From an uncultured bacterium (GTDB lineage: Bacteria; Actinomycetota; Coriobacteriia; Coriobacteriales; Coriobacteriaceae), in assembly GCA_905215815.1 (NCBI GenBank), contig CAJMRN010000039.1, positions 1-18,069 of the forward strand: 18,069 nt of DNA, given 5' to 3'. Of this stretch, positions 7,574-14,498 are shown one piece after another (position 1 is the stretch's first letter; each line of letters opens with the position of its first letter). The translations under genes and the position numbers were made by a program. Under the pieces are notes generated by a model. It saw only the letters and a program-made list of their open reading frames with translations. It searched no databases and was not told the origin of the DNA.

Positions 7574-7578
7574 AGGAG
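7574..7578 (+). promoter_or_regulatory. Ribosome binding site that fixes the mreB TTG start
   Basis: AGGAG lies 5 nt before TTG 7584. The first in-frame ATG (7596) is 17 nt away, too far for this site, so TTG is preferred. Confidence 0.75.
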
Positions 7579-7583
7579 TTGCG

Positions 7584-8627
7584 TTGTTTTCTTTGATGGA
7601 TATGTTCTTCGGTAGCTATGCGGGCGATCTTGCCATCGACCTCGGCACCGCCAACACGCTTGTCTCCGTGCGCGGCAAGGGCATCGTCATTCGTGAGCCC
7701 TCCGTTGTCGCCATCGACAAGAACGATGAGCGCATCCTGGCTGTCGGTATCGAGGCAAAGCGCATGCTCGGCCGTACGCCCGGCAACATTGTTGCCGTTC
7801 GTCCCCTTAAGGACGGCGTTATCGCCGACTTCGACGTTACCGAGGCCATGCTTCGCTATTTTATCGACAAGGCGTCCGAGAAGCGCTATCCGTGGACTCC
7901 GCGTCCGCGCGTTGTCGTCTGCGTCCCCTCCGGCGTCACGTCGGTCGAGAAGCGCGCTGTTTTTGAGGCTACGATCCAGGCCGGTGCCCGCCAGGCATAC
8001 CTGATCGAGGAGCCCATGGCCGCTGCCATCGGCGCCGACTTGCCTGTCGAGGAGCCCACCGGCTCCATGGTTATCGATATCGGTGGCGGTACCACCGGGG
8101 TCGCCGTTATTGCCATGGGCGGTATCGTCGTGTCACAGTCCATCCGCATTGCCGGTGACGAGTTTGACCAGGCTATCCTTACCCACGTTCGCGATGCCTA
8201 TAACCTAGCTATCGGCGAGCGCACGGCCGAGGATATCAAGATCAAGGTCGGTTCTGCCGTGCCTCTTAAGGACGAGCTCGACGTCGAGGTCAACGGCCGC
8301 GACGTTATCACGGGCCTGCCCAAGACCGTGCGTATCGAGAGCGAGGAGATTCGTCGCGCGCTTAACAAGCCGCTCGACGAGATGGCCAAGGCCGTCAAGG
8401 ACGCTCTCGACGCCACGCCGCCCGATCTTGCCTCGGACCTTATGTACTACGGCATCCTTTTGACCGGCGGTGGCGCACTGCTGCGCGGTCTCGACGTGCG
8501 TTTGCGCGACGAGACTGGCGTTTCGGTCAACGTTAGCCCTACGGCGCTCGACAACGTCGTCAACGGCTGCGCCCGCGTGCTCGAGGCCAACGCGTTTGAC
8601 GGTGGCTTCGTCCAGACCAATGCTTAA
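7584..8627 (+). CDS. mreB: Rod shape-determining protein MreB
   Basis: A 347-residue bacterial actin homologue. It polymerises with ATP on the inner face of the membrane and organises the elongasome that builds the lateral wall. Actin-fold nucleotide motifs are clear: phosphate 1 DLGTANT (19-25), the region IEEPMAAAIG (141-150), phosphate 2 DIGGGTT (165-171) and the adenosine motif TGGGALL (294-300). The N-terminus (MFSLMDMFFG) is hydrophobic, as in membrane-binding MreB proteins. Length matches the family (about 335-347). The TTG start is fixed by AGGAG 5 nt upstream. It is the first gene of a closely packed run (gaps of 9-21 nt, then a 4-nt overlap) through mreC, mreD, mrdA, rodA and three more genes. 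Confidence 0.97.
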   Translation: MFSLMDMFFGSYAGDLAIDLGTANTLVSVRGKGIVIREPSVVAIDKNDERILAVGIEAKRMLGRTPGNIVAVRPLKDGVIADFDVTEAMLRYFIDKASEKRYPWTPRPRVVVCVPSGVTSVEKRAVFEATIQAGARQAYLIEEPMAAAIGADLPVEEPTGSMVIDIGGGTTGVAVIAMGGIVVSQSIRIAGDEFDQAILTHVRDAYNLAIGERTAEDIKIKVGSAVPLKDELDVEVNGRDVITGLPKTVRIESEEIRRALNKPLDEMAKAVKDALDATPPDLASDLMYYGILLTGGGALLRGLDVRLRDETGVSVNVSPTALDNVVNGCARVLEANAFDGGFVQTNA

Positions 8628-8648
8628 TTTCCAAAAGGTGGATTCCAT

Positions 8649-9641
8649 TTGGCACGATCTTCGGGTTTCTCTTCAAATCTGAATACCAAGCGACAATCAA
8701 CGGGTATGCGCCCGTTGATTGTTTTCAGCGTGATTTCGGTGTTGCTACTCACGTTTTACATTCGCGAGGGCGAGGCGGGGCCGATTCATGCCGTGCGCTC
8801 GGGCGTGACGACGATTACCTCGCCGGTGCGTTTTTTGGGCTCGGCTGTGGCCGCGCCCTTCAACGCAATCGGAAACGTGTTCTCTAACCTTACGGCTTCG
8901 CAGGAGTCGCTCGACGACCTCAAGAAGCAAAACGAGGTGCTGACCTCTAAGGTCGCCGAGCTTTCCGAGGCCCAAAAGACTGCCGAGCGACTCGAGAGCC
9001 TGGTCGGTCTGCAGTCGACCTACAATCTCAAGTCCACCGCGGCTCGCATTGTAGGCGCTTCGGGCGATGCTTGGACTTCGACGGTTACCATCGACAAGGG
9101 CTCGGCCGATGGGCTTACCATCAACATGCCCGTGACGAGTTCTGCCGGTGTCATCGGTCAGATTATCGAGGTTTCGGCCAAGACTTCCACCGTCCGCCTG
9201 ATTGGTGATGAGAACTCGGGCGTGTCCGCCATGGTGCAGGATACGCGCGCTCAGGGGATGCTGCAGGGGCAGCCCGACGGCACCCTGCGCCTGGAGCACG
9301 TGAGTGTCGACTCTGACGTGAAGGTGGGCGACATTATCGTGACTTCGGGCATCGGCGGCGTGTTCCCCAAGGGCCTGCCGCTCGGTACGGTGTCCTCGGT
9401 GGAGAAGTCTGCCAACGATGTGTATTACACCATCGTCGTGCGTGCCCAGACAACGGCCGAAAACAACGAGGAAGTGCTGGTCATTACGTCGCTGACCGAT
9501 GAGCAGTCGGCTTCGGACGAGGATGTGAGCAGCGCCAACAGTACGCCGCAGGGCACCTCGCGCGATGCGGCCACCAAGTCCAAAGATGACAGCTCGGACG
9601 ATGGCTCCGATGCGTCCGATGATTCCGGTTCGAGCGAATAG
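8649..9641 (+). CDS. mreC: Rod shape-determining protein MreC
   Basis: A 330-residue bitopic membrane protein that couples MreB inside to PBP2/RodA outside and helps activate PBP2. It has a short basic cytosolic N-terminus, one TM helix at about 20-38 and a coiled coil at about 83-118. The beta-rich MreC core lies at about 130-280 and includes GVIGQI (167-172) and GIGGVFPKGLP (234-244). Residues 284-330 form a Ser/Asp/Glu-rich low-complexity tail beyond the usual core. The TTG start is preceded by AAGGTGG with a 7-nt spacer; the gap from mreB is 21 nt. It is placed in the canonical mreB-mreC-mreD order. Confidence 0.95.
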   Translation: MARSSGFSSNLNTKRQSTGMRPLIVFSVISVLLLTFYIREGEAGPIHAVRSGVTTITSPVRFLGSAVAAPFNAIGNVFSNLTASQESLDDLKKQNEVLTSKVAELSEAQKTAERLESLVGLQSTYNLKSTAARIVGASGDAWTSTVTIDKGSADGLTINMPVTSSAGVIGQIIEVSAKTSTVRLIGDENSGVSAMVQDTRAQGMLQGQPDGTLRLEHVSVDSDVKVGDIIVTSGIGGVFPKGLPLGTVSSVEKSANDVYYTIVVRAQTTAENNEEVLVITSLTDEQSASDEDVSSANSTPQGTSRDAATKSKDDSSDDGSDASDDSGSSE

Positions 9642-9646
9642 GGAGG
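9642..9646 (+). promoter_or_regulatory. Ribosome binding site that decides the mreD start
   Basis: GGAGG overlaps the mreC stop end. It is only 1 nt before ATG 9648 but 7 nt before ATG 9654, so the second ATG is the likely start. Confidence 0.65.
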
Positions 9647-9653
9647 CATGTCC

Positions 9654-10220
9654 ATGGATCTACACGAACAGGGGGCTGGCTCCCGCGCTTTTGCGATCGC
9701 TGCCATTGTCTGCGTCCTACTGCAGGCGGGCTTGGCTCCGCAGATCTCTATCGCGGGCGGTCGCGTCAACTTTTTGATTATCCTGGTGTGCCTGAGTGTA
9801 TTCTCGGGCGACCCCACGCGTGCCGTCATCTGCGGTTTTTGCAGCGGCTTGTTCTACGACCTGTCGGCAGCCGTGCCGGTGGGCGTGATGTCGCTGTTGC
9901 TGACGGTGGGCAGTTTTGCCCTGGTGCACAGCGCGGCCGGTCAGACGGGCGGCTCCCCGAGTGCTCGTGGCATCACGGTTGGCGCCTTTGCGCTTGCCAT
10001 TAACGTGATCTACAGCATTATCTTGCTGTTTATGGGTCTTGAGTCGAGTTTTGTCGTGGCGATCTTTGGACACGCCCTGCCGTCCTCGATTCTGACGGGC
10101 CTGGTCGCCGTTCCGTTTTTGATGTCCGGCGTCGCGCCGCAGTCTGGCTACGGGTTCTCCGCACGCGGTGGGCGTCAAGCGGGTATGCGCTTTAAGCCCA
10201 AGACCCATAAGCTCAAATAA
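9654..10220 (+). CDS. mreD: Rod shape-determining protein MreD
   Basis: A small polytopic membrane protein of 188 residues, within the usual range for MreD (about 160-190). Hydrophobic segments lie at about 11-29, 37-60, 72-93, 106-128 and 133-158. The segment GFCSGLFYDL (61-70) is typical of the MreD family, where a Gly-Leu-x-x-Asp pattern recurs. The C-terminus is basic (KPKTHKLK), so it should be cytosolic. MreD sequences are poorly conserved, so the name rests on the fold type, the length and the position between mreC and mrdA. The start at 9654 follows from ribosome-binding-site spacing; 9648 would add two residues. Confidence 0.9.
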   Translation: MDLHEQGAGSRAFAIAAIVCVLLQAGLAPQISIAGGRVNFLIILVCLSVFSGDPTRAVICGFCSGLFYDLSAAVPVGVMSLLLTVGSFALVHSAAGQTGGSPSARGITVGAFALAINVIYSIILLFMGLESSFVVAIFGHALPSSILTGLVAVPFLMSGVAPQSGYGFSARGGRQAGMRFKPKTHKLK

Positions 10221-10232
10221 GGGAGGCCGCAG

Positions 10233-12305
10233 ATGTCTTCCCAGATGACGGTTGTTATCGCCGGTATCGTGCTGGTCGTGGCCATTGTGGTCGCGCTGGT
10301 CATCATGCGCCGCGGCGACTCTCGCTTTACCTACGACACACAGCACGGAACGGCCCCGCGCGCCACCGAGGGCGAGGGCAATACGGCCGCTACGGCCTTT
10401 AAGGGCCGCTTTTCCATCCTCACCACCGGTGTGGGCGCGATGTTTGCCGCGCTTGCCGTTAAGCTGTGGGGCATGCAGATGGTCTCGTCGGATTACTACG
10501 ACAAGCAGGCACGGAGCAATCAGACGCGTACCGTTACCACGCCCGCCGTGCGCGGCCGCATCTTGGACCGCAACGGCGTCGCGCTGGTACAGAACCGTCC
10601 CTCGCTTGCCGTCGTCGCCTATCGCGACCTTGCCGGCGACAAGGTGCTGGTGCGCCATCTCGCTAACGTACTCGGCATGCCGTATGTCGCGGTGCTGCGT
10701 AACATCCAGGACAATTCCGAAGGCGCGCAGAGCCTGCATACCATTGCGACTGACGTGCGTCGCTCTACTGTCGCCTACATCCAGGAGCACGCCGGTGAGT
10801 TTCCCGGCGTGAAGATCGCCGAGCGCACCGAGCGCCAGTACCCGTATGGCGAGACGGCCTGCCATATCTTGGGCTATACCGGCACCATTACCTCCGAGCA
10901 GCTCGAGGCGCAGAAAAAGAAGACCTCCGAGGACGACAGCGAGTCTGCGGGTAAGATTGCCTACCAGTCTGGCGACATCGTAGGCCAGGCGGGCGTGGAG
11001 AGCTATTACGAAAACCTGCTCCAGGGCATTCGCGGTGAACAGACAGTAAAGGTCGACGCCTCGGGTAACGTTACCGGACAGGCCGGCGCCGTGCCCCCAC
11101 GCGCGGGCTCCGATGTCAAGCTCACGATCGACCTTGCCATTCAGCAAGCCTGCGAGACGGCTCTTGCTGATGCCATCGCGCGCGCCAAGCAGTCGGGCTA
11201 CAGCAATGCCGGCAACGGCGCGGTGGTATGCCTCGACCCTAACAACGGCGAGATTCTGGGCATGGCCAGCGAGCCCAAATTCGATCCGTCGGTGTTTATC
11301 GGCGGCGTTTCCAACGACGTGTGGACCGAGCTCAACGACGATGAGGGCTCGCATCCGCTTCTCAACCGTGCCATTAGCGGCCAGTACATGTCGGCTTCGA
11401 CCATCAAGCCGCTGACTTCACTTGCCGCGCTCGAATATGGTACCTACACCTCGTCTCAAACCACGGACTGCACGGGCTATTGGACGGGCCTGGGCAAGCA
11501 GTGGGGCAAGTACTGCTGGCTGCACTCCGGTCATGGAACCATGACGCTGCAATCGGGCATCGCAAATTCGTGCGACCCGGTTTTCTACGATATCGGCAAG
11601 GCGTTCTTCTATGACAAGGACAATCCCGAGGGCCTGCAGGAGATGTTCCGCCGTTGGGGTTTGGGCTCGACATGCGGCATCGACCTTCCCAGTGAAGGCG
11701 CCGGGCGTATTCCCGATGCCGAGTGGAAGGAATCCTTCTTTTCCGATGCCTCGGCAGACGATCGCAAGTGGAATGCGGGCGACATGACCAACATTGCCAT
11801 CGGACAGGGCGATATCTTGGTGACGCCGTTGCAGATGGCGTGCGCCTATATGGGGCTTGCCAACGGTGGCAAGCAGTTCACACCGCACGTGTTTCTTTCC
11901 GCTGTCTCGCGTGACGGCGACGGGGGCGATGCCTATATCTACAACGGCAAGGGCTCCAAAAAGCGCCTCACCGCCAAGATTAACAGTGATGCCGATCTGA
12001 CACTGGTGCGCAACGGCATGCATGACGTTATCTATTCGACATCTGCCACTACGGCTTCGCACTTTACCAACTTGACGCCTCAGGTCTACGGTAAGTCGGG
12101 CACCGGCGAGAAAAGCGGCGAGGATGAGTATTCCTGGTTCTGCGCGTATGCTCCCGCCGACGACCCCAAGTACGTAATTGCCACCGTCTTGGAACAGGGC
12201 GGCGGCGGTTCGGCTATTGCCCTACATGTCGTGCGCGATGTGCTCGGCGCCATCTACAACGAACCCGACACATCTTCTGCCACGGGCGATTCTTCGGTTC
12301 GATAG
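10233..12305 (+). CDS. mrdA: Penicillin-binding protein 2 (elongasome transpeptidase), with an extra N-terminal TM helix
   Basis: A 690-residue class B PBP that cross-links peptidoglycan on the outer face of the membrane. A pedestal/dimerisation domain (about 96-290, starting near VRGRILDRNG, 107-116) precedes the transpeptidase domain (about 295-675). Active-site motifs are S389-T-I-K392 (nucleophile S389), S446-C-D448 and K621-S-G623. SxD in place of SxN, and KSG in place of KTG, both occur in the PBP2 group and do not suggest inactivity. Unusually there are two hydrophobic helices, at about 5-24 and 61-80, joined by a polar linker beginning MRRGDSR. ATG 10233 has GGGAGG 7 nt upstream, and no internal start has such a site. 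The gene precedes rodA, its glycosyltransferase partner, by 9 nt. Confidence 0.95.
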   Translation: MSSQMTVVIAGIVLVVAIVVALVIMRRGDSRFTYDTQHGTAPRATEGEGNTAATAFKGRFSILTTGVGAMFAALAVKLWGMQMVSSDYYDKQARSNQTRTVTTPAVRGRILDRNGVALVQNRPSLAVVAYRDLAGDKVLVRHLANVLGMPYVAVLRNIQDNSEGAQSLHTIATDVRRSTVAYIQEHAGEFPGVKIAERTERQYPYGETACHILGYTGTITSEQLEAQKKKTSEDDSESAGKIAYQSGDIVGQAGVESYYENLLQGIRGEQTVKVDASGNVTGQAGAVPPRAGSDVKLTIDLAIQQACETALADAIARAKQSGYSNAGNGAVVCLDPNNGEILGMASEPKFDPSVFIGGVSNDVWTELNDDEGSHPLLNRAISGQYMSASTIKPLTSLAALEYGTYTSSQTTDCTGYWTGLGKQWGKYCWLHSGHGTMTLQSGIANSCDPVFYDIGKAFFYDKDNPEGLQEMFRRWGLGSTCGIDLPSEGAGRIPDAEWKESFFSDASADDRKWNAGDMTNIAIGQGDILVTPLQMACAYMGLANGGKQFTPHVFLSAVSRDGDGGDAYIYNGKGSKKRLTAKINSDADLTLVRNGMHDVIYSTSATTASHFTNLTPQVYGKSGTGEKSGEDEYSWFCAYAPADDPKYVIATVLEQGGGGSAIALHVVRDVLGAIYNEPDTSSATGDSSVR

Positions 12306-12314
12306 GGGGTTGCG

Positions 12315-13541
12315 ATGGATTTTTCGCCGGCGGACCTGTTCCGCTCAACTAAAACCGGTTCCCGCAGCAGCCTGGACCGTGTCAACAAGCAGCTTTCGGC
12401 CTCGCGCGGCACGTTTCGCCAAAAGGTGCACATCGGCGTGCTGCTGGCAACCTTGGCGCTCGTTGCCTATGGCGCCATCATCATTTGGTCGGCCTCGCAG
12501 TTTAAGGCCGACGCCTCGTTCTCGCGTCACCTGCTGGGTATCGGCATCGGCGCGGTGCTTGCGGTACTCGTCTGGCGAACCGATCTGCGCGGCATCTCTA
12601 ACTTCTCGACGGCACTGCTCGTCATCGACCTCATTGTGATTTTCTCACCCAAGATTCCGGGACTGTCCTATACGGGCGGCTTAGGAATGACGGGCTGGAT
12701 CAAGATTCCCGGTATCGGTCTTACCTTCCAGCCGGTCGAGCTCGCCAAGCTCATCACGATCTTCTTTATCGCCACGCTTGGTTCGCAGTACAACGGCCGC
12801 ATCGATACCGTCCGCGACTACATTAAGCTCTGCGGCATGCTGTCCGTTCCGTTTTTGGCCGTCGTCGCCATGGGCGACTTGGGTTCGGGCCTGGTCGTGT
12901 TGGTGTCTGGTGCTGTTGTCATCTGCATGAGCGGTGCCCGCCGCGAATGGGTGCTGTCGACCTTGGCGCTGCTCGTGGGCCTGGTGGCGCTCGTCCTGGC
13001 GCTTGATTCTGTCTTCGATTCGCTGCTCGGCCACGATGTGCTCATTAAGCAGTACCAGATGAACCGTCTGACGGTCTTCATCGACCCCGACAACGCAGAT
13101 TCGGACGATGCGTACAATCTGCAGCAGTCGCTGATCGCGGTCGGCTCGGGCGGTTTCTTTGGTAAGGGCCTGGGGCATGCGACGCAGTCGGCCGGCGGCT
13201 TCCTACCCGAGTTCCATACCGACTTCGTCTTCGCCTTTTTGTCCGAGACCTTTGGCTTCTGCGGCTCCTTTTTGCTGCTGTGCCTGTACGTGCTGCTCAT
13301 CTTCTCGACGATCCGTGTCGCCTTTAAGTGCGAGTCTCTGTTCCTACGCTTGTCATGCGTAGGTATCGTCGGCATGTGGGCATTCCAGACGTTCGAGAAC
13401 ATCGGCATGTGCATCGGCATGATGCCGATTACCGGTATTCCGCTGCCGTTCATTAGCTTCGGTTCGTCCTCCATGATGATCCAGTTGCTGACGGTGGGTA
13501 TCGTACAATCCATATGGCGGCATCGTTCGGGCGCCGCGTAA
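12315..13541 (+). CDS. rodA: Peptidoglycan glycosyltransferase RodA (SEDS family)
   Basis: A 408-residue polytopic membrane protein of the SEDS family. It polymerises glycan strands from lipid II and works with PBP2. Family motifs include GWIKIPGIGLTFQPVELAKL (127-146, with a QPVE variant of QPSE) and MGDLGSGLV (186-194). RLTVFIDP (251-258), QQSLIAVGSGG (270-280) and PEFHTDFVFA (298-307) follow; D303 in HTDF corresponds to the essential acidic residue of SEDS enzymes. About ten TM segments follow a polar N-terminus of about 38 residues. AGGGGG lies 5 nt upstream of the ATG. Directly following mrdA, it is the elongation enzyme RodA rather than the division enzyme FtsW. Confidence 0.95.
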   Translation: MDFSPADLFRSTKTGSRSSLDRVNKQLSASRGTFRQKVHIGVLLATLALVAYGAIIIWSASQFKADASFSRHLLGIGIGAVLAVLVWRTDLRGISNFSTALLVIDLIVIFSPKIPGLSYTGGLGMTGWIKIPGIGLTFQPVELAKLITIFFIATLGSQYNGRIDTVRDYIKLCGMLSVPFLAVVAMGDLGSGLVVLVSGAVVICMSGARREWVLSTLALLVGLVALVLALDSVFDSLLGHDVLIKQYQMNRLTVFIDPDNADSDDAYNLQQSLIAVGSGGFFGKGLGHATQSAGGFLPEFHTDFVFAFLSETFGFCGSFLLLCLYVLLIFSTIRVAFKCESLFLRLSCVGIVGMWAFQTFENIGMCIGMMPITGIPLPFISFGSSSMMIQLLTVGIVQSIWRHRSGAA

Positions 13542-13559
13542 CCGCTGGAGGGGTTTGCT

Positions 13560-14489
13560 ATGAAGATTCCCGTGGACAAGCTGACCCGCGTCTTTAAGAT
13601 GGGCGCGACTACCAAGAAGGATTCCGACACGCCGGTTCGCGTGTCCGTCTACCTCGATTCGTCTGCGTCGCGTTTTTTGGTCGAGACGGTGCGCGATGCC
13701 TTCGTGCCGCAGACGACGTCGGGCATTGTGCGCGTTGAGCGTCTAGGGGAGGAGCGTATCGTCCCTAAGACCGATACCGACGTGGTGCTGGTCCTTTCGT
13801 GCGGGTCTGACCGCCTTGAGAGCGCCGTGCAGGAACTTGTGATCGCCGGCGCCCCCGTGTGCGTGCTGGCCGAGTCCGCTGTCGAGGTGCCTTTTATCCA
13901 GGAGTCCACGCCCATGCTCGGCGCGGTGACGGCCACCGATAAGACGTATCTGCTCGAGACGCTTGCCCGCTGGATTCTCGATCGCACGGACAAAGAGACG
14001 GCCTTTGCGGCGAACTTCGCCTTTATGCGTATCGCCGCCGCCAACCGCATCATCACCTCGTGCGCGCTTACCAATATGGCGACGGGTGCGCTGGTGTTTT
14101 TGCCGGGGGCCGATTATCCCGTTATGGCGCTGGCGCAGGTGGGCATGGTCTTTGAGCTGGCGGCCATCTTTGGGCGCGGCATTAAGCCCGAGCGCGGCTA
14201 CGAGGTCGCGGGCGTGCTTGCTGCCGGTCTGGTGCTCCGCGCCGTCACCCGTGCGCTGGTGAAGCAGACGCCGAATATCGGGTTTGCCGTCAAGGCGCTG
14301 ACCGCCGCCGCGGGCACCTATGGTATGGGCCGTGCGCTCGTTTCGCTGTATGAGCGCGACATCGACTACAGCCGTGCCAACGAGGTGGCTGCCGCCACGT
14401 TCTCGCGCGTCCGCGACCTGGTGACCACGTTCGCCGGTGCCGCCCGTCCCATGAGTCCTTTCGAGGATGCATCCGATCTCGCTGCTTAG
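13560..14489 (+). CDS. DUF697-like protein with degenerate GTPase-like N-terminus, function unknown
   Basis: A 309-residue protein not recognised with certainty. The N-terminal half (26-145) reads as alternating strands and helices. A DVVLVLSCGSD segment (74-84) and a VCVLAES segment (100-106) fall where a small GTPase has its G3/G4 strands, but there is no P-loop GxxxxGKS and no NKxD. The C-terminal half (148-268) is hydrophobic and amphipathic. It contains ANRIITSCALT (161-171), LPGADYPVMALAQVGMVFEL (181-200) and an IFGRGI turn, like the DUF697/YcjF-type domain found beside some GTPases. No signal peptide is seen. GGAGGGG lies 6 nt before ATG. It sits 18 nt after rodA and 9 nt before the radical SAM gene. 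Envelope linkage is inferred from position only; family assignment is moderate. Confidence 0.8.
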   Translation: MKIPVDKLTRVFKMGATTKKDSDTPVRVSVYLDSSASRFLVETVRDAFVPQTTSGIVRVERLGEERIVPKTDTDVVLVLSCGSDRLESAVQELVIAGAPVCVLAESAVEVPFIQESTPMLGAVTATDKTYLLETLARWILDRTDKETAFAANFAFMRIAAANRIITSCALTNMATGALVFLPGADYPVMALAQVGMVFELAAIFGRGIKPERGYEVAGVLAAGLVLRAVTRALVKQTPNIGFAVKALTAAAGTYGMGRALVSLYERDIDYSRANEVAAATFSRVRDLVTTFAGAARPMSPFEDASDLAA

Positions 14490-14492
14490 GGG
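14488..14492 (+). promoter_or_regulatory. Ribosome binding site that fixes the radical SAM TTG start
   Basis: AGGGG overlaps the preceding stop and lies 6 nt before TTG 14499. No in-frame ATG occurs until residue 44, inside the conserved N-terminal domain. Confidence 0.7.
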
Positions 14493-14498
14493 TTTCTT

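Noticed and set aside
9717..11354. A 545-codon open frame on the minus strand across mreD and mrdA
   Set aside because: It lies antisense to two well-supported genes, has no ribosome binding site or recognisable domain, and its His/Arg/Gly-rich composition is what GC-biased third positions produce on the opposite strand.
12006..12130. Altered PBP2 active-site triads (SCD, KSG) as signs of an inactive enzyme
   Set aside because: S-x-D and K-S-G variants are known in the PBP2 group, and the catalytic S-x-x-K is intact.
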